In this document: piece after piece, positions 8,303 to 20,243 of the stretch
Numbering within the stretch: the stretch's first letter is position 1
How the letters are laid out: every line of letters begins with the position of its first letter
Assembly: GCF_000426545.1 (NCBI RefSeq)
Contig: NZ_AUFO01000001.1
Span: forward strand, 434,001-498,000
Direction: 5' to 3'
From: Paenibacillus massiliensis subsp. panacisoli DSM 21345
Lineage (GTDB): Bacteria > Bacillota > Bacilli > Paenibacillales > Paenibacillaceae
DNA length: 64,000 nucleotides
Translations under genes and position numbers: made by a program
The notes under the pieces: model-generated
What the model saw: the letters and a program-made list of their open reading frames with translations, nothing else
What the model was told of the DNA's origin: nothing
The model's database searches: none

Positions 8303-10564
8303 ATGTCGGTGATTGAGAAAACATTACAAGAGCAACAATCGGGATGGCGCGGTTTCAAAAATGGTAAATGGTCCAGAGAAGTCAATGTAAATGACTTTAT
8401 CGAACAGAACATTACACCATATCATGAAGATGAGAAGTTCCTGGTGGGACCAACATCGAATACTACAGCTTTGTGGGAGATTATCTCCGATCTGACGAAG
8501 AAGGAACTGGCTAACGGCGGCGTGCTGGATGTGGATGTGAACACACCATCTACCATTACTTCCCACAGACCAGGATACATTGATCAAGCTAAGGAACAAA
8601 TCGTCGGTGTACAGACAGACGCACCATTCAAGCGTTCCCTGCAACCATTTGGCGGCATTCGGATGATGATCGATGCATGTAAAGCCTATGGATTTGAAGT
8701 GCCGCAAAACATTGTTGACATATTCACCCATATCCGCAAGACTCATAATCAGGGTGTATTTGATGCCTATACAGATGAAATGAGAGCAGCACGTAAAGCC
8801 GGGATCATTACAGGGCTTCCAGATGCTTACGGTCGTGGCCGAATTATCGGTGACTATCGCCGGGTAGCACTGTATGGAACAGACTTCCTGGTTCAAGACA
8901 AAAAAGGACAATTGAAGAGCCTTGAAGTTGACGCGATGGAAGAGGATGTTATCCGTCTGCGTGAAGAAATCTCCGAGCAAATTCGTGCCCTGAATGAACT
9001 GAAACAAATGGCAGCAGAGCATGGTCTGGATATCTCCAAGCCAGCCCTGAACGCCAAGGAAGCTTTCCAATGGGTGTACTTCGGTTACCTGGCTGCCATC
9101 AAGGAGCAGAACGGTGCAGCAATGTCACTGGGACGCGTATCCTCTTTCTTGGATATCTACACTCAGCGTGACCTGGCAGAAGGTGTACTGACGGAGGAAC
9201 AAGCGCAAGAGCTGGTTGACCATTTCGTCATGAAGCTGCGTATCGTGAAATTCCTGCGTACACCTGACTATAACGAGTTGTTCAGTGGTGACCCAACATG
9301 GGTAACTGAATCCATCGGCGGCATGTCCGTCACTGGTGAGACTCGTGTAACGAAGAACAGCTTCCGCTTCTTGCACACCCTGTACAACCTGGGACCTGCA
9401 CCTGAGCCGAACCTGACTGTACTGTGGTCCGAGAAGCTGCCTGAAGCCTTTAAGAAATACTGTGCTAAAGTATCCATCGAGACTAGCTCCATCCAATACG
9501 AAAATGATGATCTGATGCGTCCGATCTACGGTGATGACTACGGTATCGCTTGTTGCGTATCCGCTATGAAGATCGGTAAGCAAATGCAATTCTTCGGAGC
9601 TCGTGCTAACCTGGCCAAAGCCCTGCTGTATGCAATCAATGGCGGTGTGGATGAGAAATCCGGTGCACAGGTAGGTCCTGAATTCCCTGCAATCACTGGC
9701 GAAGTGCTGGACTACCAAGAGGTTATGAAACGCTTCAAGCCAATGATGGAATGGCTGGCCAAACTGTACATGAATACATTGAACGTCATTCACTACATGC
9801 ATGACAAGTATAGCTACGAGCGCATTGAGATGGCGCTGCATGACCGTGATATTCTACGTACGATGGCATGTGGTATCGCAGGTCTGTCGGTAGCCGCTGA
9901 CTCCCTGAGCGCTATCAAATTTGCTAAAGTAAAACCGATTCGCAACGAAAAAGGCATCGCAGTGGACTTCGAGATTGAAGGCGAGTTCCCTTGCTATGGT
10001 AACAACGACGATCGCGTCGACAGCATTGCAGTAGAGCTTGTTGAATCCTTCATGAGCATGATCCGCAAGCATAAAGCATACCGTAATGCATTACCTACCC
10101 AATCGGTATTGACCATTACCTCCAACGTGGTATATGGCAAGAAGACTGGTACTACACCTGATGGTCGTAAAGCAGGTGAACCATTCGCACCTGGTGCGAA
10201 CCCAATGCATGGTCGTGACAAGAAAGGTGCGTTGGCATCCCTGAGCTCTGTAGCGAAGCTGCCATATGAGCACAGCCTGGACGGTATCTCCAATACCTTC
10301 TCCATCGTGCCAAAAGCACTGGGCAAGGAAGAGGAAATCCGCAAGAACAACCTGGTATCTATGATGGACGGTTACTTTGGAAGCAATGCGCATCACCTGA
10401 ATGTCAACGTATTTGCCCGTGAACAACTCATGGATGCTATGGAGCATCCGGAAAATTATCCGCAGCTGACGATTCGTGTATCGGGCTACGCGGTGAACTT
10501 CATCAAGCTGACTCGCGAACAGCAGCTTGACGTGATCAACCGTACATTCCACGGATCGATGTAA
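8303..10564 (+). CDS. pflB: Pyruvate formate-lyase (formate acetyltransferase)
   Basis: This glycyl-radical enzyme splits pyruvate with CoA into acetyl-CoA and formate under anaerobiosis. The 753-residue length is normal. The active-site pair Cys417-Cys418 is seen in '[13 protein letters not shown]'. The radical-bearing Gly728 lies in 'RVSGYAVNF' near the C-terminus. The ATG follows ACGGAGGGATTCAC. pflA, encoding the activase, follows 48 bases later, so the two are co-transcribed from the Fnr promoter at 8094-8136. With AdhE it forms a mixed-acid/ethanol branch. Confidence 0.97.
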   Translation: MSVIEKTLQEQQSGWRGFKNGKWSREVNVNDFIEQNITPYHEDEKFLVGPTSNTTALWEIISDLTKKELANGGVLDVDVNTPSTITSHRPGYIDQAKEQIVGVQTDAPFKRSLQPFGGIRMMIDACKAYGFEVPQNIVDIFTHIRKTHNQGVFDAYTDEMRAARKAGIITGLPDAYGRGRIIGDYRRVALYGTDFLVQDKKGQLKSLEVDAMEEDVIRLREEISEQIRALNELKQMAAEHGLDISKPALNAKEAFQWVYFGYLAAIKEQNGAAMSLGRVSSFLDIYTQRDLAEGVLTEEQAQELVDHFVMKLRIVKFLRTPDYNELFSGDPTWVTESIGGMSVTGETRVTKNSFRFLHTLYNLGPAPEPNLTVLWSEKLPEAFKKYCAKVSIETSSIQYENDDLMRPIYGDDYGIACCVSAMKIGKQMQFFGARANLAKALLYAINGGVDEKSGAQVGPEFPAITGEVLDYQEVMKRFKPMMEWLAKLYMNTLNVIHYMHDKYSYERIEMALHDRDILRTMACGIAGLSVAADSLSAIKFAKVKPIRNEKGIAVDFEIEGEFPCYGNNDDRVDSIAVELVESFMSMIRKHKAYRNALPTQSVLTITSNVVYGKKTGTTPDGRKAGEPFAPGANPMHGRDKKGALASLSSVAKLPYEHSLDGISNTFSIVPKALGKEEEIRKNNLVSMMDGYFGSNAHHLNVNVFAREQLMDAMEHPENYPQLTIRVSGYAVNFIKLTREQQLDVINRTFHGSM

Positions 10565-10612
10565 CACCTACATGAACTGAAGCAGAAGCGGATGCAGAAA
10601 GGGAGATGCAAC

Positions 10613-11368
10613 ATGTTAAAAGGACACATTCACTCACTAGAAACCTTCGGGACCGTAGACGGTCCCGGCATCCGCTTCGTGCTCTTCATGCAGGGATGCT
10701 TGCTGAAATGCCAATATTGTCACAACCCGGATACGTGGGCACTGAATGAAGGAAACCCAATGGAACTGGAGGAGGTCCTGGCCGAGATTGAGCCTTACCT
10801 GAGCTACTATCGCTCGTCTGGCGGTGGTCTCACCGTCTCGGGTGGGGAACCGACCCTGCAGGCCAAATTCGTCGCAGAGCTGTTCAGAGCTGTGAAGGAA
10901 CGCTGGAATCTGCATACCACACTGGATACCAACGGCTTCAATGATGCGGATCGAATTCATGAACTGCTCGAAGTGACGGACCTGGTGATGCTTGATCTCA
11001 AGCATATCGACAATGAGAAGCACATTAAGCTGACGGGAAAATCGAACGAGCGCATGCTGGAGACCGCGCGCTGGCTATCGGATCAAGGACGTAAGATGTG
11101 GATCAGACACGTATTCGTACCAGGTATTCATGATGATGAAGACGATCTCCGCAATCTGGGGCGCTTCATCGGAACCCTGCAAGGTGTTGAGAAATTCGAG
11201 ATTCTGCCGTATCACCAAATGGGTGTGTATAAATGGGAGATGCTTGGTAAGGAATATCCACTCGAAGGTGTCCCATCACCTACAGAAGAGGAAGTACAGC
11301 GTGCTTATCGCCTGATTGAGGAGGGCAGAGCTGAGACTTCTGCACAAATCGCTTCATCTTATATGTAA
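10613..11368 (+). CDS. pflA: Pyruvate formate-lyase activating enzyme (radical SAM)
   Basis: This radical SAM enzyme of 251 residues abstracts a hydrogen from the PflB glycine. The cluster motif CxxxCxxC is Cys29, Cys33 and Cys36 (CLLKCQYC), preceded by the typical 'GTVDGPGIRFVLFMQGC' block and followed by 'SGGGLTVSGGEP'. I place the start at the ATG at 10613, which has AAAGGGAG 8 bases upstream; an in-frame ATG 21 bases earlier lacks such a site. It is the second gene of pflBA and is followed by a strong terminator at 11492-11519. Confidence 0.95.
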   Translation: MLKGHIHSLETFGTVDGPGIRFVLFMQGCLLKCQYCHNPDTWALNEGNPMELEEVLAEIEPYLSYYRSSGGGLTVSGGEPTLQAKFVAELFRAVKERWNLHTTLDTNGFNDADRIHELLEVTDLVMLDLKHIDNEKHIKLTGKSNERMLETARWLSDQGRKMWIRHVFVPGIHDDEDDLRNLGRFIGTLQGVEKFEILPYHQMGVYKWEMLGKEYPLEGVPSPTEEEVQRAYRLIEEGRAETSAQIASSYM

Positions 11369-11491
11369 CTTTGATATATGTAATTTTGATCTAAGTAACG
11401 ATTATATATGTAAATCAACACTTAGGAATCCGCTGTCTTCACCTTAACAATTTCGTATATATCCATATGTATATCATGAATGTGTAACAAG

Positions 11492-11519
11492 CGCCGTAGT
11501 AGGGTTTACGGCGTTTTTT
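11492..11519 (+). terminator. Rho-independent terminator of pflBA
   Basis: CGCCGTA pairs with TACGGCG over an 8-base loop, followed by six T. Confidence 0.85.
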
Positions 11520-11596
11520 CTTGTGATCTCAGACTTTATAGACGGCAAAATCTGTTTTGTTGAGCTCTTATTCATTTTACACTAGTGTTACAAATG

Positions 11597-11653
11597 TTGA
11601 GTTATGTGAACTCAAGTAATTAAAATTGTGTTCTTTAACTAATTTTGTATGAT
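11597..11653 (+). promoter_or_regulatory. Promoter with upstream inverted repeat before the gene at 11742
   Basis: TTGTGT (11626-11631) and TATGAT (11648-11653) are 16 bp apart. Just upstream lies a perfect inverted repeat, TTGAGTT-ATGTG-AACTCAA (11597-11615), a likely operator for an unidentified regulator. A second perfect palindrome, ACACTAGTGT, is at 11579-11588. Confidence 0.45.
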
Positions 11654-11741
11654 AGCGGAGCAACTTTTCGAACAACGGGGCGTCTAATAGTATGACTTTT
11701 TACGGGAAAGACTAGAAACTGCAATTAGAAGGAGACAAATA

Positions 11742-13943
11742 ATGAATCTCAAGAAATGGACGATGCTCACAGTTCTGGTGTTAGCGCAGGTAGCTGCGGT
11801 ACTCCCGGCGGGAGCGCAAGAAGCACAAGTCACCGAATCCAGTCTCGAGCAGACTGCTGATATCAGCGACTCTGTAACAAGTGATAATCAGAATACCAAT
11901 GAAGATCAGGCAGAACAGCCTGCAGATTCCGCAGTAGATGCTGTAGAGCAGACAGATGCTACGACTCCTGTCACTCCACCTGTAGATACTGATAATCAGA
12001 CCTCTGTACCTGGTACCGATGTTACGGATCAAGTGTACACTCCAGGAACGACCGGAACCGTTGGCGCACCGCAGAACTTGATTCTTTATATGAATAGCGC
12101 TCGCATCGTGCAGGATGGCATTGAATATACGGCTACCAAGCCAATGATGGTCAAGGACGGAGTATCCTATGTGGCTATCCGCTCGTTGGTAGACCGCGTC
12201 GGTCTGCAATTCTATTATGATGCAGCAACGAAAGAAACCGTCATTCGCCAAGGCAGTGACGAGCTTCGCTTCAAGACAGATAGCAATGTATACACGGTTA
12301 ATGGAGTTCAAAAGACGATGAAGGGTCCTTCTTTCCAACAGGATAATGTCTTTATGGTTCCTCTGACCTCGATTACACAAGCATTGAATATTCCGTATAC
12401 GGTTGATGCTGTGAACAAGACCGTTACGTTGAACCTAATTGCACTTCCTACGGCATCCTTCAAGGTTACGCCTTCGGAGATTTATGCTGAGCAGACACAA
12501 GTGGCTTATACAACACAATCCTCCTCTCCGCGAGGTTATGCGATTATCAATGAGCGCTGGGAAGGACGTCAAGACGTATTTCAGGAGCCAGGAACTTACG
12601 TCGTTACATATGCTGTGCAGGATGCAGCTGGTCAATGGAGTGAGCCTTACTCTGTGACCATCACGGTCAAGCCACCGAATCAGCCGCCTGTAGCCATGTT
12701 CACCACCGACAAGAAGGAATATAAGATGGGGGAGAAAATTACCATCACTGACCTCAGTACGGATGATGAGAACGCCATTACCAAGCGTGAATGGAAGAAC
12801 AACAAGCTGGCTTTCTTCGAGCCGGGTGAGGTTACCATCACTTTGACGGTTACGGATAAGCATGGTCTTACGGGTACTTATGAGACCTCGATTAGGATTA
12901 CAGATGAAGAACTGTATAACGAAGATGACTTCAACAAATTCTTCACGCCTTATGGCGACAAATATACCTTCAACGGTAGTGAAGTTCCTATGATGAATTC
13001 AGTTCCATTGACCTCTACATCGCAGCCACGGATGCTGATTCGTGCGAATAGCCCAGAGCGTGTGTTCCAGGATGGTATTGTATATCAAGAGGTAGGAGTA
13101 GGCAGCCAGCGTATTCTGGTGCATCATGTGAACGAGACAGGCCGCAATGTCAAAATGTATGTGATTGCGACGAATAACAACATCGTACCAGCTTACATGA
13201 ATATCGAGAATTCTGGCTTTGCAGGACCAAGCCCGTTCGCTACAGCGGCAGGAAAGGTGTCCATCCGAAAATACTTCGAATCCATGCAGACAGGCAACAA
13301 ACGCTCCAGTCTGGTGCTGAATCCAGGTGAGAGCCACATCATCCTGCAGGATCTGAATGCATTGCCGATCAAGCCGGACCAAGTTATCTCCTTGCTGTCT
13401 GACCTCTACACGGATCAACCGATCCAGTACAGAGTAGTTGTAGTAGAGGAGTCTGCTGATCCGATTGAAGCTCTGAATTATTTGCCGATGCTGGCGAAGG
13501 ATGGAATTCATAACCGTGGTACCTACATGAATGCAGATCGCACTTATGAGTACACAGATGTAGTGGGTACTACCGAGCAGCGTATCGCCATCGGCGATAA
13601 CAATCTGGACCCGAATCTGAGCGGTTATGATGGTATGGATGGATCATCTACGTCCAATGCCGGTAACTTTGGTGTAGTATACAAAATCAAGCTCGATCGA
13701 GTAGCTCCATACTCTCTAATCACGTTCAATCCGCGTGGTGGACAATATTCCGGGTTCGCCATGGTGAACAATCAGATCACCGGATTGCCTACGAACGGAG
13801 CTGTCGAGGCGCCGCACGAGAATACTGTGCTGTATCGGACGGGTGTGATTGAAGAGGCCGTTGAGATTTACTTTACAGCGGCAGCAGGCAGCAATCTGCC
13901 TGTCAATCTCTTGATTATGCCTTTGCCTGAGCGCAAGCACTAG
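11742..13943 (+). CDS. Secreted protein with copper-amine-oxidase-like N-domain and PKD-like region
   Basis: This 733-residue protein starts with a signal peptide (residues 1-25, ending AGAQ). A low-complexity Asp/Thr/Gln-rich linker follows to about 100. A Cu_amine_oxidN1-type domain occupies about 105-235 ('VSYVAIRSLVDRVGLQF', 'NVFMVPLTSITQALNI'); in Paenibacillus this domain occurs on many exported proteins and is not an oxidase. A PKD/Ig-like segment follows ('NQPPVAMFTTDKKEYKMGEKITITDLST', split here over about 315-390). The C-terminal 340 residues are unrecognised. The ATG has AAGGAGA upstream. It is monocistronic, with a terminator at 14014-14074. The likely role is in or on the cell wall; no catalytic motif is evident. 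Confidence 0.8.
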   Translation: MNLKKWTMLTVLVLAQVAAVLPAGAQEAQVTESSLEQTADISDSVTSDNQNTNEDQAEQPADSAVDAVEQTDATTPVTPPVDTDNQTSVPGTDVTDQVYTPGTTGTVGAPQNLILYMNSARIVQDGIEYTATKPMMVKDGVSYVAIRSLVDRVGLQFYYDAATKETVIRQGSDELRFKTDSNVYTVNGVQKTMKGPSFQQDNVFMVPLTSITQALNIPYTVDAVNKTVTLNLIALPTASFKVTPSEIYAEQTQVAYTTQSSSPRGYAIINERWEGRQDVFQEPGTYVVTYAVQDAAGQWSEPYSVTITVKPPNQPPVAMFTTDKKEYKMGEKITITDLSTDDENAITKREWKNNKLAFFEPGEVTITLTVTDKHGLTGTYETSIRITDEELYNEDDFNKFFTPYGDKYTFNGSEVPMMNSVPLTSTSQPRMLIRANSPERVFQDGIVYQEVGVGSQRILVHHVNETGRNVKMYVIATNNNIVPAYMNIENSGFAGPSPFATAAGKVSIRKYFESMQTGNKRSSLVLNPGESHIILQDLNALPIKPDQVISLLSDLYTDQPIQYRVVVVEESADPIEALNYLPMLAKDGIHNRGTYMNADRTYEYTDVVGTTEQRIAIGDNNLDPNLSGYDGMDGSSTSNAGNFGVVYKIKLDRVAPYSLITFNPRGGQYSGFAMVNNQITGLPTNGAVEAPHENTVLYRTGVIEEAVEIYFTAAAGSNLPVNLLIMPLPERKH

Positions 13944-14013
13944 TAGGATTTGAGCCGATGAGGCTGTCCGATTGGAATAACTTTACCGTTAAAAGTCAAC
14001 CCTAATGAGGAAG

Positions 14014-14074
14014 CAGCTCTCGATGTGGGTCCATCGGCGTAATGTCGGTGGATCTCAGAAGGGGCTGTTTTTTT
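14014..14074 (+). terminator. Two-tier terminator hairpin
   Basis: An outer stem (CAGCTCT with GGGGCTG, including G-U pairs) encloses an inner 9-bp stem (GGTCCATCG with CGGTGGATC), followed by seven T. Confidence 0.7.
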
Positions 14075-14211
14075 GAGTTATACCTTGGAGGACGTTTCAA
14101 AAATGGCACTTTAAAAAGACGCTATAGTAGAGTTACATAGCGCTTGAGCACACATTCACTATGTACCTTCCTTTGCTATTCGTTGTCCATTTCTTGCAGA
14201 GTAGCTGTTCG

Positions 14212-14220
14212 TGCTATAAT
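14212..14220 (+). promoter_or_regulatory. Extended -10 promoter of yidD
   Basis: TGC-TATAAT is a perfect -10 with an extended TGn element. The predicted start is near 14227, so translation must begin downstream of it. Confidence 0.6.
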
Positions 14221-14266
14221 GGAGAGAATGATAGGTGAAATAAAGACAACAGATGGAGGGAATAGG

Positions 14267-14644
14267 GTGAACAGCGCACGCTCCGCAGGAGAAGGTCATA
14301 AGCTCGATTCGTATCAGGAACGCGCTACTTCGCATCCACAGGATGCTAATCCTATGAGTGCCAGCCCGTCTGCTAAGAGGCATAATATGGGCCGCAGATT
14401 GGTTCAGGCTCCGATTCACTTTTATAGAAAAGCGATATCCCCACTCAAGCCACCGACCTGCCGCTTCTATCCAACCTGCTCTGCCTATGCGCTTGAAGCG
14501 GTAGAGGTGCATGGCCCTGCCAAAGGGAGCTGGCTGGCTCTAAAACGCATTGGGAAGTGCCATCCATTTCATCCAGGTGGATTTGATCCTGTTCCCCCTC
14601 GGGTAGAGATAATGGCTGGACAACAGGAACTGTCAGATACATGA
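14267..14644 (+). CDS. yidD: Membrane protein insertion efficiency factor YidD
   Basis: YidD is a small membrane-associated protein that assists YidC-dependent insertion of membrane proteins. The diagnostic core '[32 protein letters not shown] ... [13 protein letters not shown]', split here, is intact, with its three cysteines. I place the start at the GTG at 14267 because GGAGGG lies 6 bases upstream and the promoter's start site excludes longer versions. This gives 125 residues, with about 40 extra charged residues before the usual YidD start ([12 protein letters not shown] at 14387). The ATG at 14387 is an alternative start. It stands alone, just upstream of the metG T-box. Confidence 0.9.
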   Translation: MNSARSAGEGHKLDSYQERATSHPQDANPMSASPSAKRHNMGRRLVQAPIHFYRKAISPLKPPTCRFYPTCSAYALEAVEVHGPAKGSWLALKRIGKCHPFHPGGFDPVPPRVEIMAGQQELSDT

Positions 14645-14653
14645 TCGTTATCC

Positions 14654-14683
14654 TTGACATGATGATAGGATTTTCGTTATATT
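14654..14683 (+). promoter_or_regulatory. Promoter of the metG T-box transcript
   Basis: TTGACA (14654-14659, consensus) and TATATT (14678-14683) are 18 bp apart. The predicted start is near 14690, giving a leader of about 370 bases. Confidence 0.65.
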
Positions 14684-14689
14684 TTGGTA

Positions 14690-14990
14690 TAGAATGGTGA
14701 ATGATGGTTAACAAGATGCATAACATAATCCTGTGAACGGATGAGTAAGGAGAACCCTGCCAGCACAGAGAGCCGGAATTAGCTGCGAACCGGTCTGGTT
14801 AGATTCCTGAATATGGTCCCGGAGGAACCGCTTTCGAGCTTCAGCAAAGCTGAGGTAAGAGGTTGGCGTGATCCAGCGTTAATGGACGGTTGAATAACCG
14901 ATGGAGCCTGCTGGCTGTGAAGCAGCGGGGAATTTGGGTGGTAACACGTGAGATGACTCTCGTCCCTTATAATGGGCGGGGGTCTTTTTT
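14690..14990 (+). promoter_or_regulatory. T-box riboswitch (methionine) of metG
   Basis: The leader has the hallmarks of a tRNA-sensing T-box: an AGTA-containing 5' stem, AGAGAG-CCGG, GCTGCGAACCGG, and the T-box core GGGTGGTAACACG at 14936-14948. A candidate specifier codon ATG (Met) lies at 14813-14815 within GAATATGGTC. An 11-bp terminator stem (GACTCTCGTCCC with GGGCGGGGGTC) at 14955-14984 ends in a T run to 14990. Uncharged tRNA-Met should favour antitermination and raise metG expression. Confidence 0.92.
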
Positions 14991-15031
14991 GTGGCCCATA
15001 AGCATGGAACCTAGCTGATTGCTCTGCATGA

Positions 15032-17086
<2,055 letters not shown>

Positions 17087-17117
17087 ATCAAGTAGCATCA
17101 AGCATATATTCACATAT

Positions 17118-17153
17118 AAGACCGGCAGGGAACCATAATTCCTTGTCGGTCTT
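17118..17153 (+). terminator. Terminator after metG
   Basis: A 15-bp near-perfect stem runs from AAGACCGGCAGGGAA to TTCCTTGTCGGTCTT, with loop CCATAA and a short T-rich tail. Confidence 0.75.
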
Positions 17154-17349
17154 ACTTTGATTGTGACTTAGAGCAGAGGCGCATACTCCTTGAATGGCAG
17201 GCTCCCTACTCAAAACAGCTCTATAATCAAAAGAGATATACTCTAGAGAACGATACTCAATGCGCTCCTTACTCGCATTGACTGGCCGTGAGACTGGGTT
17301 GCGCTGCAGATTATTGATCGCTTGATATGGTGGTATCAAGGATTACAGG
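17154..17349. other. Intergenic stretch before the zinc operon
   Basis: About 200 bp without a convincing gene. It holds a hairpin, TCAATGCG / CGCATTGA (17257-17281, 9-base loop), upstream of the znuA promoter. I see nothing else. Confidence 0.5.
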
Positions 17350-17402
17350 TTGACAGCGACGGAGTGGTTTTCTATAATCCGAATAGTAACCATTACGATT
17401 TA
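17350..17402 (+). promoter_or_regulatory. Consensus sigma-A promoter overlapped by a Zur box
   Basis: TTGACA (17350-17355) and TATAAT (17373-17378) are both perfect, with a 17-bp spacer. A Zur-like inverted repeat follows immediately at 17380-17402. Its right half ATTACGATTTA matches the B. subtilis Zur half-site exactly and its left half CGAATAGTAAC matches 7 of 11. It covers the start site near 17385, so zinc-loaded Zur should repress. Confidence 0.88.
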
Positions 17403-17417
17403 GGCGGGAGAGCGTTC

Positions 17418-18596
17418 ATGAATAACGAAATACAAGTACAGCAACAACGGCAACAGTTGAAAGAACAGAAACTACAGAAACATCGGAAATCACATAACAA
17501 AGGTGGCATACTGAAGCTTTGGCGCCGCAAGGCTGCAGCATATAGAGTAGCTTGGGTTGCGCTAGCAGCACTTTCATTCCTCGTGATCGCTGGTTGTGGC
17601 AGCCAGACTCAAGGTGCTATTCAGGAGGGAAAGCTAAATGTAGTCACTAGCTTCTATCCGATCTATGAATTTGCGAAGGAAATCGGCGGAGAGGACACAA
17701 ATGTAATCAATCTGCTCCCTACAGGCGTCGAGCCGCATGACTGGACTCCGAAGAGTCAAGACATTATGAATACTTCCAAGGCACAGTTGTTCCTGTATAA
17801 TGGTGCAGGGCTTGAAGGCTGGGTGCCTAATTTCCTGCAAGGCATCGACAAGAGCTCCCAGGTCAAGGCCGTGGAAGTGAGTCGAGGCATTGAACTCATC
17901 CATACCGATGAAGATGATGGACATGATCACGGGGCTGCTGGACAAGCTGCAGATCCGCAGTCTGCAAGTGAAGCGCATGAGGATGAGCATGGGCATGAGC
18001 ATGATGCCCACGAGACGTCCGAAGCTACAGCAAGTAGTTCTGAGCAGGAAGCACATGAGCATGATGGAACGCATTATGTGGACCCTCATACGTGGGTAAG
18101 TCCCAAATCTGCCCTGATCATGGCCGAGAATATCAAAAACGAACTGATTGCAGCTGATCCAGAGCATAAAGTAGAGTATGAGCAACGTTACGAGGGCTTG
18201 AAGGAAAAGCTGGTAGCGCTGGATGTAGAATTTGAGCAGAAGCTATCCTCATTGCCAAAGCATGAGATTGTCGTGTCTCATCAGGCGTTCGGCTATCTCT
18301 GCCGTGATTATGGCCTGGTACAGCATTCGATCATGGGACTGTCACCAGAGGCGGAGCCGCGTGGACAGGATCTTGTACGCCTGGCACAGTTGGTCAAGGA
18401 CGAAGGCATCAAGTATATTTTCTTCGAGGAGCTGGTCTCGGATCGTCTTGCCCAGACCTTGGCGAGTGAAGCTGGTGTAGAGACAATGGTGCTGAATCCT
18501 GTGGAAGGATTGACCAAAGAGCAAGCGGCGAATGGTGATAATTATTTTACTCTTATGCAGAACAACTTGAATAATCTGGTCACTGCATTACAATAA
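17418..18596 (+). CDS. znuA: Zinc ABC transporter substrate-binding lipoprotein
   Basis: This is a cluster-9 metal-binding lipoprotein (392 residues). The mature region shows 'LNVVTSFYPIYEFAKEIGG', 'GVEPHDW', a central His/Asp/Glu-rich loop (runs of HDH, EDEHGHEHD, HEHDGTH), 'DPHTWVSP' and 'VSHQAFGYL', as in ZnuA/AdcA. The lipobox is VIAGC at about residue 60. The start ATG at 17418 lies downstream of the Zur box; longer versions are excluded by the promoter. The 40-odd residue Gln/Lys/Arg-rich cytoplasmic stretch before the hydrophobic segment is long for a lipoprotein. It leads the znuACB operon under Zur. Confidence 0.93.
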   Translation: MNNEIQVQQQRQQLKEQKLQKHRKSHNKGGILKLWRRKAAAYRVAWVALAALSFLVIAGCGSQTQGAIQEGKLNVVTSFYPIYEFAKEIGGEDTNVINLLPTGVEPHDWTPKSQDIMNTSKAQLFLYNGAGLEGWVPNFLQGIDKSSQVKAVEVSRGIELIHTDEDDGHDHGAAGQAADPQSASEAHEDEHGHEHDAHETSEATASSSEQEAHEHDGTHYVDPHTWVSPKSALIMAENIKNELIAADPEHKVEYEQRYEGLKEKLVALDVEFEQKLSSLPKHEIVVSHQAFGYLCRDYGLVQHSIMGLSPEAEPRGQDLVRLAQLVKDEGIKYIFFEELVSDRLAQTLASEAGVETMVLNPVEGLTKEQAANGDNYFTLMQNNLNNLVTALQ

Positions 18597-18630
18597 AAGC
18601 GAAAAGCGGAATCAAGATGGAGGAGTTGTC

Positions 18631-19380
18631 ATGGCTTATAGCGCATTAGATTGTCACGATCATATTTTGCAGCTAAAGGACGTATCCTTTTCTTATCGGG
18701 ACCAGCAGGTCATTTCCGGGCTCAGTTATGGAGTGCGTGAGCGTGATTTTGTAGGTATCATCGGCTCGAATGGTGCGGGGAAAACAACACTGCTGCGCAT
18801 GATCGTAGGCTTGCTGCCCGTGACTCAAGGGGAGATTCGACTCTTTGGCGAGTCTGTCCAGAAGTTCAAGGATTGGGAGCGCATCGGCTATGTGCCGCAG
18901 AAGAACGCTTTTAATCCCTTGTTCCCTGCAACGGTCCGTGAAGTGGTGCTCTCTGGACTGTACAACAACAAGAGCATGTTTCGGCGTGTGGGCAGCAAGC
19001 AGCAGCGCCAGTGTGATGATGCACTGGAGACGATGCGTGTTCAGGATCTGGCGAACAAGCGTATAGGTCAGCTATCTGGCGGTCAACAGCAGCGTGTGTT
19101 TCTTGCCCGGGCTCTGATTAACAGACCTGAGCTGCTTATTCTGGATGAGCCGACCGTAGGGATTGATGCGGAGACGCAGGATGATTTTTTTGAACTAATC
19201 AAGCATATGCATGCCCACCATGAAATGACCTTCCTGATGGTATCGCATGATATGGAGCGTATGCAGGGGTACCTTGGGGATCAGCCTGCAGCCAGAAATG
19301 GCAAAATTGGATTCTATGTCAAACATTCACATGAAGCACTGGATTGCAGGGAGACTGATTTGCAGCACTCGCTGATTTGA
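18631..19380 (+). CDS. znuC: Zinc ABC transporter ATP-binding protein
   Basis: This 249-residue ABC ATPase powers zinc import. The Walker A is GSNGAGKTT, the signature LSGGQQQR, the Walker B LLILDEPT, and a His switch lies in 'MVSHD'. The ATG has GGAGG about 6 bases upstream. It lies 34 bases after znuA and 39 before znuB, consistent with one transcript. Zinc is favoured over manganese because of the Zur box and the His-rich ZnuA. Confidence 0.92.
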   Translation: MAYSALDCHDHILQLKDVSFSYRDQQVISGLSYGVRERDFVGIIGSNGAGKTTLLRMIVGLLPVTQGEIRLFGESVQKFKDWERIGYVPQKNAFNPLFPATVREVVLSGLYNNKSMFRRVGSKQQRQCDDALETMRVQDLANKRIGQLSGGQQQRVFLARALINRPELLILDEPTVGIDAETQDDFFELIKHMHAHHEMTFLMVSHDMERMQGYLGDQPAARNGKIGFYVKHSHEALDCRETDLQHSLI

Positions 19381-19419
19381 CCTACCAGATCCGGTTCATT
19401 TATTAGAGGAGTCGTTGCA

Positions 19420-20223
19420 GTGGACATTTTATGGAGTGATTTTTTTCAAAGAGCATTGATCGGAGGGCTTCTCATCGGCATCACAGCCCCGCTGATCGGT
19501 CTATTTCTTGTTCTGCGCAGATTATCCATGATCGGGGATACGCTGGCGCACGTCACGATTGCTGGTGTAGCGCTAGGATTTCTGCTAGACAAGTTCCCAT
19601 TAATCATGGGACTTATCTTCGCGGTGCTGGCGGCCTTCGCCATTGAGAAGCTCCGCAAGGCCTATAAGACGTATGCAGAGCTGTCGATAGCGATCATTAT
19701 GTCAGGCGGTGTGGCTCTAGCCTCGCTGTTCTTCACTTTGGGGATGGGCTATAACACGGATGTCATGAGCTATCTGTTCGGTAGCATTTACACGCTGAAT
19801 ACGAGCGATGTCTATGTGGTCGGGGCTGTTACAGTCATTGTGGTAACTGTCGTCTTCCTGCTTCGTAAGGAGCTGTTCCTCCTGAGCTTCGAAGAGGATG
19901 CAGCGGCTGTTAGTGGTCTTCCGGTCAAGATACTGAATTTGCTAATTACCGTAATGACTGCACTTGTCATTAGTACAGCAATCAAGATTGTAGGGGCATT
20001 GCTGGTATCGGCGTTGCTGACGGTGCCTGTGGCAATCAGTCTTCTTATTGCCCGCAGCTTTAAGGCATCGGTAGTCCTGTCCGTCATTTTCGCCGAGATT
20101 GCTGTTGTAGTAGGGCTATTGATTGCAGGTATATGGAATCTGGCTCCTGGAGCAACCATTGTGTTGATGTTGATTGCCATGCTGATTACTGTGATGGCAG
20201 GTAAGAAAGGATTCACGACCTAG
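19420..20223 (+). CDS. znuB: Zinc ABC transporter permease
   Basis: This 267-residue cluster-9 (ABC-3 family) permease has eight to nine predicted membrane helices. It shows the family segment 'RALIGGLLIGITAPLIGLFL' and 'SMIGDTLAHVTIAGVA'. The start is a GTG at 19420 preceded by GAGGAG 9 bases upstream. It forms the channel energised by ZnuC. The stop is only 20 bases before the CcdA-like gene, which may be read from the same message. Confidence 0.92.
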   Translation: MDILWSDFFQRALIGGLLIGITAPLIGLFLVLRRLSMIGDTLAHVTIAGVALGFLLDKFPLIMGLIFAVLAAFAIEKLRKAYKTYAELSIAIIMSGGVALASLFFTLGMGYNTDVMSYLFGSIYTLNTSDVYVVGAVTVIVVTVVFLLRKELFLLSFEEDAAAVSGLPVKILNLLITVMTALVISTAIKIVGALLVSALLTVPVAISLLIARSFKASVVLSVIFAEIAVVVGLLIAGIWNLAPGATIVLMLIAMLITVMAGKKGFTT

Positions 20224-20243
20224 TCCCGAGAAGGGGGAGGTAT

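Noticed and set aside
17088..17339. 83-codon minus-strand frame downstream of metG
   Set aside because: No ribosome site, overlaps the metG terminator, composition unlike protein.
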